64,000 nt of DNA from SVTX01 sp045612105 (lineage in GTDB: Bacteria; Bacillota; Clostridia; Oscillospirales; CAG-272): NCBI GenBank assembly GCA_045612105.1, contig JAZKYL010000147.1, positions 5,110 through 69,109 of the forward strand. The letters are read 5' to 3'. This document shows, piece after piece, positions 40,604-49,314 of the stretch (position 1 is its first letter; the number at the start of each line of letters is the position of its first letter). The position numbers were made by a program, and so were the translations under genes. The notes below the pieces were generated by a model that did no database searches, was not told the origin of the DNA, and saw only the letters and a program-made list of their open reading frames with translations.

Positions 40604-43600
40604 TTAATATTGCTTGCCTAACACTACCGAAGAATGTCCCGTTTCGTAATCATAATTAGCAAGATACTGACGGATAAGTATAAGGTCTCTGCTATCAACC
40701 ACACCGTCATCGTTTGCATCAGAACCGTAGAGGTCGTCGGAAGCGTTGATGCCGACTAAATACTCTCTGAGCTTGATAATATCAAGGGTATCGATATCAT
40801 TGTCACCGTCCACGTCACCGTACATAGACACATAGTTATCTATGTAATCCGTAGTGCTTGTATTAGTTCCGGTAGCAAGCGTGAAGCTCTCCATATCCCT
40901 ATTGAATTTACAGATATCCTCAAGATCATCACTCATTCCGACATAAGCAATATCTATGTAGTCCTCGGTTGACATAACAGAACCGAAAACGTCGAAACGA
41001 AGATACTTTGCCGCATATTCACCGTTTCCGTTTGCAGCAAAAGTAGAGCTCTTGCCGAACTTAGAAAGATCAACCACCAAAAGGTGCCATTCACCGTCGC
41101 CTATAGCTACGTTATTTATTGCAAAATAATCGCTGGCTTGGGCACTTGAATTGACCGTGCTACAGTAAATATCAAATGAGGTTACCGTTTTTGTATTGGT
41201 AGAGGGCAATCTGTATTTTACAGCAACGTACTGTCCTGTAACAGAAGAAGAACTGCCTGCATAGGCATTGAAATAAGCCTCGGAGGAAGTGCCGTCGCTA
41301 TAAAGTCTTACGTAGCCTCCGTTTTCCATATAACGAGTACTTCTTATACCGTGCTTCTTAGTGGCGATCAACTGTATCTCACCGGGAGTCTGATATACGT
41401 TAATAGGATCCACGTCAGCTATGCCTTCCTCGGGCCAGCCTGCGAAATCATCGGAGGCAACGACCTTGAAGGTTCTGCTCTCTACGTCGGTCATATCAAC
41501 CGCGAACGAATAAGAATAGGTTCCGTCATCGTCAAGATATACCATATATCCGTCGTAGCTGTGATGATAACCGTGAGTATCTGGGGTCTTATAGGAGCTT
41601 ACGTCGTATTCTACCCACTTGCCGTCGATCTTTTCATAGATCTTGGGATTAGTGAGCTTGTTGAAGCCGTAAGTATGGACAGCAACGTTATTGGTTCCGC
41701 CCGAAAGAGTAAACTCAACGCTCTCGCCGTTAGCCGACTTCACTCTGGGAACAAAGGGGCTATCTATCTTACTTCCCTCACCTACGGTTACGGTAAGAGG
41801 ATCAAGACAAGTGTTAGCGCGAATATTCTGCATATTGGTGTCGTCAGCGGAATCTGTCCAACCCCAAGGAGATATGACCATATTCAGGTTAATGGTGTCA
41901 CCGGGATTGAGAGTTACAGTTCCCAGATCCATAGAAAGGCTATAAACGTAATTCTTGCCGACCATAACGAAATTATCGTCACGCTCAACGCCACCAATAA
42001 CTATCTCGGAGTCGTAAAGAACGAAACCGAGGTTTGCGTTGTTCACAGACCAGCTTGCGCTCTCGGAATAGAGATCGTAAAGCGCAACGTAAGGACAATT
42101 CTTACCGAGAACAAGCGTTTCTGCGGTATCAGTGCCGTTTGTAGCCTTGTGAACTACACCCTGCTCTCCCAAATATCCGAGTTTCTGATAATATCCCGCA
42201 TAACCCTCAAAGGAGTAGAACGAGAAATCATTTGCGAAATCATTGATAGTAACCGCACCAAGTATCTCATATTCGATCTCATAATAAGCGCGAAGCTCAT
42301 CGGTCTGAGGCATTTCAATGTGCTTATACGTAACTTTGATCTTACCGTCATCGGAAATGTAGGACATATCCGCATCGACGTAGACGGGACCCGAAGAATT
42401 TATAATGTTTGAGATATTCTCCGTACCGTTCTTGTTACCTGCGGCATCGGTGTACTGTAAGAAATACTGATATCCCGCATGAGTGTGCTGAGGCTGATTG
42501 CTGTATTCATCACCCTCAAGCTCAAACCAATAATCCATCGACTGAGAACGGAAGTCGGGCAGAGTCCAAAGATCGCGAGCACCGAACCAAGGAGCAATAC
42601 AGCTGGTCTCGGTAGTACCAACGGAAAGATGATAATAAGGGTTAAAATACTGAATAGATGATAACTGCTTAAGAGGAAATCTTCCCCAATTCTGATAGAG
42701 ATTGAGCACCGTGAAGGTAAGGCTCTCGTTAGCGCCAAGGCTGAGCGGGAACACGGTCTCACTGTAAACCATATCGCCTGCATCGTAGATAGGCTCCTCA
42801 TTCTCTCCTCCGAAGTTCTTGGAAACCTCCATAGGAATAGGAAGCAGCATATTGTTTTCATCGAGAAGCGCAGCACCCTCAAGGCTTCCGCCCTCATAAA
42901 AGCCTGAGTAAACATAAATGTTTCTGTCGCTGCTGTCACCTGTAAAGGTAGCCGTTGCGCTGTAATGCTTGTTCCACTCGGCAAAGAAAGGAGTATTAAA
43001 GCCTGTACCGCCGATAGAAAGCTTATATGCTCCGCGAAGCGCATCGTATGTATATGATGTATCACAAGTAATAGTGCTCAGGGGAGATCTTTCATTCTCC
43101 GCCTCGGCAATAAACGCATCAAGCGTATCGTTTTCGTCGGTATAAATACGCTGACCCATACGGTAGTCGTTACTTGTATTGGTAACTTTTGCCTCATTTA
43201 TATTTGTTGTATTAGGATCATCAACAGGATAAGCAGAAATAGCGCCTCCCGTGGGAGTAGAAGCCTGAGTTATAGTATAAATACCGTTAGCAAGTGTTAC
43301 AGTCAGCTTACCGCTGTTCTCGTGAACAGGCAGAATATATCCGAAAACACCTACACCCGTCACGTGGAAACCAACGTACTCTGCAGTGCTCCAATCAACC
43401 CCTTCAAGAGACGAGTGAGTTCCGTTTGCGTCCTTAACCACCAATGCGTCAACTTTGCTCTGCGCAAGCTCGGTGATCATTCCCACCTCGGCAATTCCCG
43501 AAACGTCCTCGGTTGCAACGAAGTGAAGCTCCTGATGAAGCTTGTCGGAATAGGTGTGGAAGGTTCTGTCAAGTCTGAGCGCAGGGATCGAGCCCTCTAC

Positions 43601-44515
43601 GTTAACTATGCTCACGTCCTTGAGAGAAACCGTCGCGCCCACTGTCTTACCCAAATCAAATCTGATTCCGCATACGTCGCCAGTGTAATTCGAAACGCCG
43701 TTAATAAATACGGTATAGGTATGATACTCGCCGTCGTTAACGAGGTCAAAGCTAACACTCTGCGCTTCGCTGTGTCCCGTGGCACCGTTTGCAAGAATAT
43801 ATATCTTTCCCGTGGTAGCATTTGCATCGGTAATTTTCGCGGTAAATCTTATAGCGTTGTATGAGGTGGCAGCATATTTCGTGCAGCTATGGTAACCCAT
43901 TGTCGTCTTGTGCGGTACATACACGTACGGATTAGTTGTGGTTGCGGTATAGGAAAGCTCGCCGTTCGAAGTGGTTTTGTTTCCAACACCGTTTGTGCCC
44001 GTAAATTTGGAAATGTCGATCGCAGTCTCATTGGTCGTCGGCAGATCGCCGCCAAAACTTTGACCGAGCATATGCACGTCATAATAGTAAAAACCGTGCT
44101 TATATATATTTACCCTTGCCGTATTAGTTGACTTAGAGGTATAATATACTCCCCCGTCGTTCATTTTAACGTAAGCGTCCATAGTACCCGCAAGGTATTC
44201 TTTGCCGCTTGCGCTCTTCAAGGAAGATACCTGATTGTTCTTCGCAATAGACAAATAATAGTCCAGCGACATATTTTTATTCTTCACCGTAAATCCGTCA
44301 CGGCTTTCGTCGATATACTTCGCGGTAATGCCGTTTGCCATAGCATTGGCATATTCTATCGACTCAGAAAAACCGTTTCCGACCGAGAAAGTTGTTCCCG
44401 TTGCACCATCGCCTGTAACCGCATCCTCGGCAAATACAACAAAGGTATTCGCGGAGAGAAGCAAACATATCGCAAGGATCATAGAAAACACTCTCAACAT
44501 CTTGTTTCCATTCAT
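40604..44515 (-). CDS. Giant dockerin protein of the novel core family, paralog 1
   Basis: This 1303-residue secreted protein (signal peptide about 1-27) has a large core of about 1000 residues that I do not recognise, a jelly-roll-like carbohydrate-binding-type module (about 1040-1200; GQYVAVKYRLPSTNT and DYIDIAYVGMSDD) and a C-terminal dockerin (about 1237-1303; GDVDGDNDIDTLDI, GSDANDDGVVDSRDL). Core signatures shared with the next two genes are FPLKQLSSI, YYHLSVGTTETSCI, LPDFRSQSM, NQPQH and HIEMPQTDE. It may be a glycan-active enzyme, but no catalytic residues are clear. The ATG at 44515 has GGAG 8 bases upstream. It heads an operon with the cohesin-dockerin and anchored cohesin genes. 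Confidence 0.8.
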   Translation of the reverse strand: MNGNKMLRVFSMILAICLLLSANTFVVFAEDAVTGDGATGTTFSVGNGFSESIEYANAMANGITAKYIDESRDGFTVKNKNMSLDYYLSIAKNNQVSSLKSASGKEYLAGTMDAYVKMNDGGVYYTSKSTNTARVNIYKHGFYYYDVHMLGQSFGGDLPTTNETAIDISKFTGTNGVGNKTTSNGELSYTATTTNPYVYVPHKTTMGYHSCTKYAATSYNAIRFTAKITDANATTGKIYILANGATGHSEAQSVSFDLVNDGEYHTYTVFINGVSNYTGDVCGIRFDLGKTVGATVSLKDVSIVNVEGSIPALRLDRTFHTYSDKLHQELHFVATEDVSGIAEVGMITELAQSKVDALVVKDANGTHSSLEGVDWSTAEYVGFHVTGVGVFGYILPVHENSGKLTVTLANGIYTITQASTPTGGAISAYPVDDPNTTNINEAKVTNTSNDYRMGQRIYTDENDTLDAFIAEAENERSPLSTITCDTSYTYDALRGAYKLSIGGTGFNTPFFAEWNKHYSATATFTGDSSDRNIYVYSGFYEGGSLEGAALLDENNMLLPIPMEVSKNFGGENEEPIYDAGDMVYSETVFPLSLGANESLTFTVLNLYQNWGRFPLKQLSSIQYFNPYYHLSVGTTETSCIAPWFGARDLWTLPDFRSQSMDYWFELEGDEYSNQPQHTHAGYQYFLQYTDAAGNKNGTENISNIINSSGPVYVDADMSYISDDGKIKVTYKHIEMPQTDELRAYYEIEYEILGAVTINDFANDFSFYSFEGYAGYYQKLGYLGEQGVVHKATNGTDTAETLVLGKNCPYVALYDLYSESASWSVNNANLGFVLYDSEIVIGGVERDDNFVMVGKNYVYSLSMDLGTVTLNPGDTINLNMVISPWGWTDSADDTNMQNIRANTCLDPLTVTVGEGSKIDSPFVPRVKSANGESVEFTLSGGTNNVAVHTYGFNKLTNPKIYEKIDGKWVEYDVSSYKTPDTHGYHHSYDGYMVYLDDDGTYSYSFAVDMTDVESRTFKVVASDDFAGWPEEGIADVDPINVYQTPGEIQLIATKKHGIRSTRYMENGGYVRLYSDGTSSEAYFNAYAGSSSSVTGQYVAVKYRLPSTNTKTVTSFDIYCSTVNSSAQASDYFAINNVAIGDGEWHLLVVDLSKFGKSSTFAANGNGEYAAKYLRFDVFGSVMSTEDYIDIAYVGMSDDLEDICKFNRDMESFTLATGTNTSTTDYIDNYVSMYGDVDGDNDIDTLDIIKLREYLVGINASDDLYGSDANDDGVVDSRDLILIRQYLANYDYETGHSSVVLGKQY
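40610..40688 (-). repeat. 79-bp dockerin segment duplicated (copy B)
   Basis: Identical to 39895-39973; see that entry. Confidence 0.85.
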
Positions 44516-44557
44516 TTTCAAAACTCCTTCATGTCAAATTTTTTGGACATCATATAT

Positions 44558-44586
44558 ATAATAACATAACTTCTTCCATTTGTCAA
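44558..44586 (-). promoter_or_regulatory. Promoter of the cohesin operon
   Basis: Minus strand TTGACA (44586-44581) and TATTAT (44563-44558), 17-base spacing, with TATGT directly before the -10 box. Confidence 0.8.
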
Positions 44587-44654
44587 CAACATATGATTTT
44601 ATTAATTACATATATTGTAATATTTTAAAACCAAATTTATCATTTACAAATTAT

Positions 44655-44682
44655 CCCCCACGCAACGAAGGTCACGTGGGGG
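44655..44682 (-). terminator. Hairpin after the second giant gene
   Basis: CCCCCACG (44655-44662) pairs with CGTGGGGG (44675-44682). It lies 24 bases past the stop of paralog 2. On the minus strand only ATAATTT follows, so the terminator is weak. Confidence 0.55.
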
Positions 44683-44705
44683 AGCAAAAAAACACTCAAA
44701 AATTA

Positions 44706-47700
44706 TTAATCTGTGCTATCCGTGATCTGGGGACCCAGAACAACAGTTGATTCACCGGTATCGTAGTTGTAATTCGCGAGATACTGACGAAGAAGGATCA
44801 GATCAAGCGTATTAATGCTTCCGTCACAGTTGACATCTGCACCTGCGCTTACTTTTACAGTTGACTCGCCTGTCTCATAATTGAAATTAGCGATGTATTC
44901 TCTCAAGGTAACGACGTCCTTGGTGGTTATCTTCGTGCTTCCGTCATCAACTACCTTACCGTAGGCATAGGATCGGAAAGTCACAGTACCTGCTGTAACC
45001 GCAGTATTAACTCCCTGACCCGAGATAGAGTTTGCGTCAACTACCTTGACCGAGAAATCGTACTGTGAATCCTCTTCAAGGTCGAAATTAGCCTTAAATG
45101 CAAGATTAATAAGCGTTCCGTCCTCTGAAGAATCATAAGTATTGCTCCATATGATATGTGAGCCGTTTACCGAAAGTCCTTCAAGCATGTCTCCGTTCAC
45201 ATATCCCATAAAAGTGAATTTGGTATTGTCGTATACGGGCATAATGTCGAGATAGGAAATACCCGTGTTATTTTGAATGTTTACAGGAATGATGAAAAGA
45301 TCGTCGGGATTGATAACGGGACTTGCAACGCTGATGTTTACGATCTCGTTTTCTTCAGGCGCGGTTATTTGAGAATAGAGTCTCGTACCCGCCGTTATGT
45401 CAGCCGTACTATACAGCATCCATGCGTCCTTAAAGTTCGTGTCGTAAGCGAAAATCTCGGAGATGCTGTCAGTCATACCGACGTATGCCACGTCCATATA
45501 GGTGCCCGTTGGAATCTCAACACCATTGAGGAAGTCGATTCTCATATATCTTGTAAGACAGGTTCCGTCTGCTTCCGGCTTAAAGGTTTTAGACGGGAAC
45601 GATGCAGCATCAAATATTGCCAGATGCCAAGCATCGTCAAAAAACACTTTATGATTGTCTATAACATAGCTATCAGAACTGGTTGCATTTGCATTTTCCG
45701 TACTGGTATACATCTCTATATACGCGCTATCCTGAACTGTCTGATCTGTTGTAGAGGGCAGTCTGTACTTGATAACCACGTATTTACCTGTGTTTACAGG
45801 GTCTGTAGCAGCATAAAGATTTGTATAAAACTCTTTTTGACCGGTAGCTTTCGGGGCAAAACGAACGAAAGTTACTCCGCTTTCGTCGGTTTGAGCGTCG
45901 GAAGCGACAGCATTGCTGTTTACCATAATGTTCCTAGCGCGAAGGTCATCTCCCGCAAAAAGCACGTTCATATTCTGGAGAGACACGTTGCTGTCAACAC
46001 TAAGCTCCCAGCCGTCGAATGCCGTATCAGCGACGACCTTGAATTTCCTTGCCTGATCGCCATTTAGAGTAATTACAAACGAGTAGGAATACGTTCCGTC
46101 TTCACTATTGTAGTAAACGTTGTAGCCGTCGTAGCTGTGTCCGTCACCGTTGACGTCGGGAGTTGTAGCCGAGCATACGACGTAGTCGACCCACTTCGAT
46201 TCCATTTCTGACCACTCCTGGATCTTGGGGTCGGTAAGCATTGTAAAGCCGTCAACACGGATGGTCTGATTACTTTCATCACCCGAAACGGTAAAGATTG
46301 CCTCGGTGCCGTTTGTGGTCTTGACTCTGGGGAGATATACGCTTTCGACGACCTCCGCATTTTCAACGGGAGTTATCGTAACAGGTCTGAGAGCCATATC
46401 TGCTCGAACGTCACGAACGTTCTTATCCTGAATGTCGTCGTATGTTCCCTCCATCTCCTGAGAACCCCAAGGAAGAAGAATTGCGTTGATGGTAATGCTA
46501 TCGCCCGCCTTGAGTGTTACCGCTTCGAGGTTAAGAGACAACGAAAGCTTGCCGCCAAGATCGTTGAGAACGAAGCGAGGGGTTTCAGTTGCATCCTTGA
46601 TAGAGATATCGGAACCGCATACGATGAGGCCTAAGTTGGCATAACCGCCACGGTTGTGATCACTGGTAGCACCGTCCATATCAAAGAAGGAGAAATAAGG
46701 ATAATAGCTACCAAGCGTATACTGCTCAGATGTTCCCTTTGCTTTTGCAGTAGCTACATAACACTTATTGTCTGTACCAAGATAACCAACACGCTGATAG
46801 AGACCCGTGGGATCCATCGATTCTACAGAATAGAATTGGAAATCTCTGCTGAAGTCTGTGAAGCTGACGTCTCCAAGTATCTCGTACTTAATTTGATAAT
46901 AGGTTCTGTTCTCGTCGGTCTGAGGCATCTCCATATGAGTGTAGGTTACTCTGATATTGCCGTCATCGGAGATATTCTGCATTTCTATCTCGGCGTAGGT
47001 AGGACCGTGAGAGGTTATGACATTGTTGTAGTTTTCACTTCCGTTAAAATTGCCTTCTGAATCGGTATACATCAGCCACTTGTGGTCACCGCAGGTAGGA
47101 TGCTGAGGCTGATCGCTCCAGAACGGCGCAGACATCGGACGGAAGTCGGGCAGCGTTGAGTAGGTTCTGTTCGCAGCCTTTGTAGAATACATAGGAGTTA
47201 TACAGGTAGACTCCGTAACACCCGTGGACAAATGATAGTAAGGAGTTGAGAACTGGATCCACGAGATCTGCTTCAAGGGATATTTTCCCCAGTTCTGATA
47301 AGCATTTACTACGGTATATTCAGCGCTTGAATTCGCCTTAACCTCCATCGGGAAGATAGATTCGCCGTAGGATGTGTCGTCAATGTTGAAGAGTCTTGGA
47401 TTCTCCTCCGAGAAGTTCTTACCGACCTGAACAGGCACGGGGATCAACATTTCGTTTGCGTCAAGCAATACGGCACTTTCAAGACAGCCACCGGTGGTTG
47501 CGGTCATCACCCATATCTTGCGATCTTTTTCGTCGCCCGTTACGGTAAAGTTTACGTGGAATTTCTTATTGATCGCTGAAAGGGCAGGCTCGCTGAAGCC
47601 GTGAAAGCCATCTATATTAAATTTATAGATGCCGCGGATAGCGTCGTATCCGACAAAACTGCCGTCGCAATCTTCGCTTACTTCGATATTCTCCGAAGTA

Positions 47701-49115
47701 AGAGGCTCTCTCTCGATTTCTGCCTCTGCAATGAAGTCAGTGAGGGTATCATTCGTATCGGTATAAATTCTTTGACCTATGTAGAAGTCGTTTCCGTTAG
47801 GGATCTCCATGCCTTCATACGAAGGAATGAGAGTGCCGCCTGCAGGCTTGTTGATCTGTGTTATGACGTAATAATCGGTGCCATCTATAGTCTTTTCAGT
47901 CACGGTAAGCTCGCCGCCCGAGCCGTCGCAGGGCATAATATATCCGAATACACCGACGCCCGTAATGCAAAATCCGGCGTACTCATCCTTCTCGAAAACG
48001 TATTCGCTAACGTCATTCTTGGGGATCTTCACCTCGACACCGAACTCTGTGATTTTCTCTACGGTCTTGGTGGTTGCAAACTGAGTAAAGCTATGCATCT
48101 TGTCGGTATAAACGAGGAATGAACGGGCAACCTGAAGTCCCTCGATCGAGTCCCCCATATCGACCTGAACTACCGCCAACTCGCTGACGGTAAAGGTTTC
48201 GTCTATTCCACCCGAAAAGTCAAGGCGAAGTCTGCCTATCGTTCCGGAGTAATCACTACCGTTAAACATAGGCACCATATATTCACGCGATTGACCGTCG
48301 CCTATAACGCTGAACGAGACACTTTTATATTGGGTAAAGCCGGTTGCGCCGCTTACCTCATAAAAGAAGGTCGCGCCCGTAATTCCCTCAGAGACGGCCA
48401 TTGTTATACTGATGTAGTTATATGTGCCTGCGGGATACGCGATGCTTTCGTATTTATAGCCTCTAAGGCTATCCATCCAACTGGGATCGGACTCTCCGAA
48501 CACTATATAAGGGTCCAATGTATTAAGGTCACCGGTATTGGTGATCGTTCCCGAAACGCTTCCGGGTGACGACTTTGAGCCACCCGAGGTTACAGTGACA
48601 TCTAAACTGTTTTGAACCCAGAAGTTCTTTACGTCATGGGTTTCCCCGTCCTCCTTCGTTGTGGGAGAACCGGCAAGGAAGTCTTGACCCTCAAATCTCG
48701 CGTCGTAATAGTAGTATCCGAAACGGTGAAGGTTAGCAGTAGCGACAGAAGAAGAATTGGAGGCGTAAATCCTATCTTTACCATCGATCGTGACAAAAGC
48801 GTCCATCGTGTTTTCGATGTAGGTTTTTGTGCCATCTTTAGTCGTTAAAGAAGCTACCTGCTTATTGCCTTCCGCATTAAGCTCATAGGTTAGGTTCATC
48901 TGCTGATTTTTAACGATGAACTGTTCTCTGTTTTCATCGGCAAAGTATGCCTGAACTCCGTTTGCCAACGAATCTGCATTTTCAATAATCACGCTCTCGT
49001 CGATAGGAGTGATCTCGCCCGCAGCAACCGCGGGAAGCACACCTATACAGAACGACGACAGAAGCATTGCAATCGATAACGTGACAGTCAGAATTCTTGT
49101 TGAAAATTTCTTCAT
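44706..49115 (-). CDS. Giant protein of the novel core family with cohesin-like and dockerin domains, paralog 2
   Basis: This 1469-residue secreted protein (signal peptide about 1-28) shares the core of its neighbours: NWGKYPLKQISWI, YYHLSTGVTESTCI, LPDFRPMSAPFW, NQPQHPT and HMEMPQTDENRTYY. A carbohydrate-binding-type module follows (about 1048-1225; VVIKYRLPSTTDQT, YMDVAYVGMTDS). Then comes a cohesin-like domain (about 1258-1385; DLFIIPVNIQNNTG, IIWSNTYDSSEDGTLINLAF) and a dockerin (about 1385-1462; first loop degenerate as VVDDGSTKITTKDV, second GADVNCDGSINTLDL). Carrying a cohesin as well as a dockerin, it can act as a branch point. The ATG at 49115 has GGAAGGTG 6 bases upstream; the 32-codon upstream extension is rejected. 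Confidence 0.8.
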   Translation of the reverse strand: MKKFSTRILTVTLSIAMLLSSFCIGVLPAVAAGEITPIDESVIIENADSLANGVQAYFADENREQFIVKNQQMNLTYELNAEGNKQVASLTTKDGTKTYIENTMDAFVTIDGKDRIYASNSSSVATANLHRFGYYYYDARFEGQDFLAGSPTTKEDGETHDVKNFWVQNSLDVTVTSGGSKSSPGSVSGTITNTGDLNTLDPYIVFGESDPSWMDSLRGYKYESIAYPAGTYNYISITMAVSEGITGATFFYEVSGATGFTQYKSVSFSVIGDGQSREYMVPMFNGSDYSGTIGRLRLDFSGGIDETFTVSELAVVQVDMGDSIEGLQVARSFLVYTDKMHSFTQFATTKTVEKITEFGVEVKIPKNDVSEYVFEKDEYAGFCITGVGVFGYIMPCDGSGGELTVTEKTIDGTDYYVITQINKPAGGTLIPSYEGMEIPNGNDFYIGQRIYTDTNDTLTDFIAEAEIEREPLTSENIEVSEDCDGSFVGYDAIRGIYKFNIDGFHGFSEPALSAINKKFHVNFTVTGDEKDRKIWVMTATTGGCLESAVLLDANEMLIPVPVQVGKNFSEENPRLFNIDDTSYGESIFPMEVKANSSAEYTVVNAYQNWGKYPLKQISWIQFSTPYYHLSTGVTESTCITPMYSTKAANRTYSTLPDFRPMSAPFWSDQPQHPTCGDHKWLMYTDSEGNFNGSENYNNVITSHGPTYAEIEMQNISDDGNIRVTYTHMEMPQTDENRTYYQIKYEILGDVSFTDFSRDFQFYSVESMDPTGLYQRVGYLGTDNKCYVATAKAKGTSEQYTLGSYYPYFSFFDMDGATSDHNRGGYANLGLIVCGSDISIKDATETPRFVLNDLGGKLSLSLNLEAVTLKAGDSITINAILLPWGSQEMEGTYDDIQDKNVRDVRADMALRPVTITPVENAEVVESVYLPRVKTTNGTEAIFTVSGDESNQTIRVDGFTMLTDPKIQEWSEMESKWVDYVVCSATTPDVNGDGHSYDGYNVYYNSEDGTYSYSFVITLNGDQARKFKVVADTAFDGWELSVDSNVSLQNMNVLFAGDDLRARNIMVNSNAVASDAQTDESGVTFVRFAPKATGQKEFYTNLYAATDPVNTGKYVVIKYRLPSTTDQTVQDSAYIEMYTSTENANATSSDSYVIDNHKVFFDDAWHLAIFDAASFPSKTFKPEADGTCLTRYMRIDFLNGVEIPTGTYMDVAYVGMTDSISEIFAYDTNFKDAWMLYSTADITAGTRLYSQITAPEENEIVNISVASPVINPDDLFIIPVNIQNNTGISYLDIMPVYDNTKFTFMGYVNGDMLEGLSVNGSHIIWSNTYDSSEDGTLINLAFKANFDLEEDSQYDFSVKVVDANSISGQGVNTAVTAGTVTFRSYAYGKVVDDGSTKITTKDVVTLREYIANFNYETGESTVKVSAGADVNCDGSINTLDLILLRQYLANYNYDTGESTVVLGPQITDSTD

Positions 49116-49139
49116 ATCGCACCTTCCAGAAATAAAATT

Positions 49140-49174
49140 TTCCCCAAGAGCAATATTAAATTGCCCTCGGGGAA
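49140..49174 (-). promoter_or_regulatory. Leader hairpin before paralog 2
   Basis: On the minus strand TTCCCCGAGGGCAAT pairs with ATTGCTCTTGGGGAA over a short TTAAT loop. Two positions are G-T pairs in the minus-strand RNA but A-C mismatches in the plus strand, so it is kept as RNA structure in the leader, 25 bases before the start codon. Confidence 0.65.
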
Positions 49175-49223
49175 GGTCGTGGTCTGCATTTGTGCATACA
49201 CATTTATGCATACCGTTTATTAA

Positions 49224-49252
49224 ATTATAACATAGTCACCAAATCTTGTCAA
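49224..49252 (-). promoter_or_regulatory. Promoter of giant paralog 2
   Basis: Minus strand TTGACA (49252-49247) and TATAAT (49229-49224), 17-base spacing, with TATGT before the -10 box. Confidence 0.88.
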
Positions 49253-49314
49253 TGATAAAAATCAGACAAAAATATGTTTATTCTGTAATTTGAGCGATCT
49301 TGATGAATGCCCGT

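Noticed and set aside
41351..42412. A 353-aa plus-strand frame inside giant paralog 1
   Set aside because: Antisense shadow of the giant gene; no start signals and no recognisable domain.
49116..49211. Extended start of giant paralog 2
   Set aside because: The 32 upstream codons run through the leader hairpin, and the signal peptide begins after the ribosome site at the ATG at 49115.
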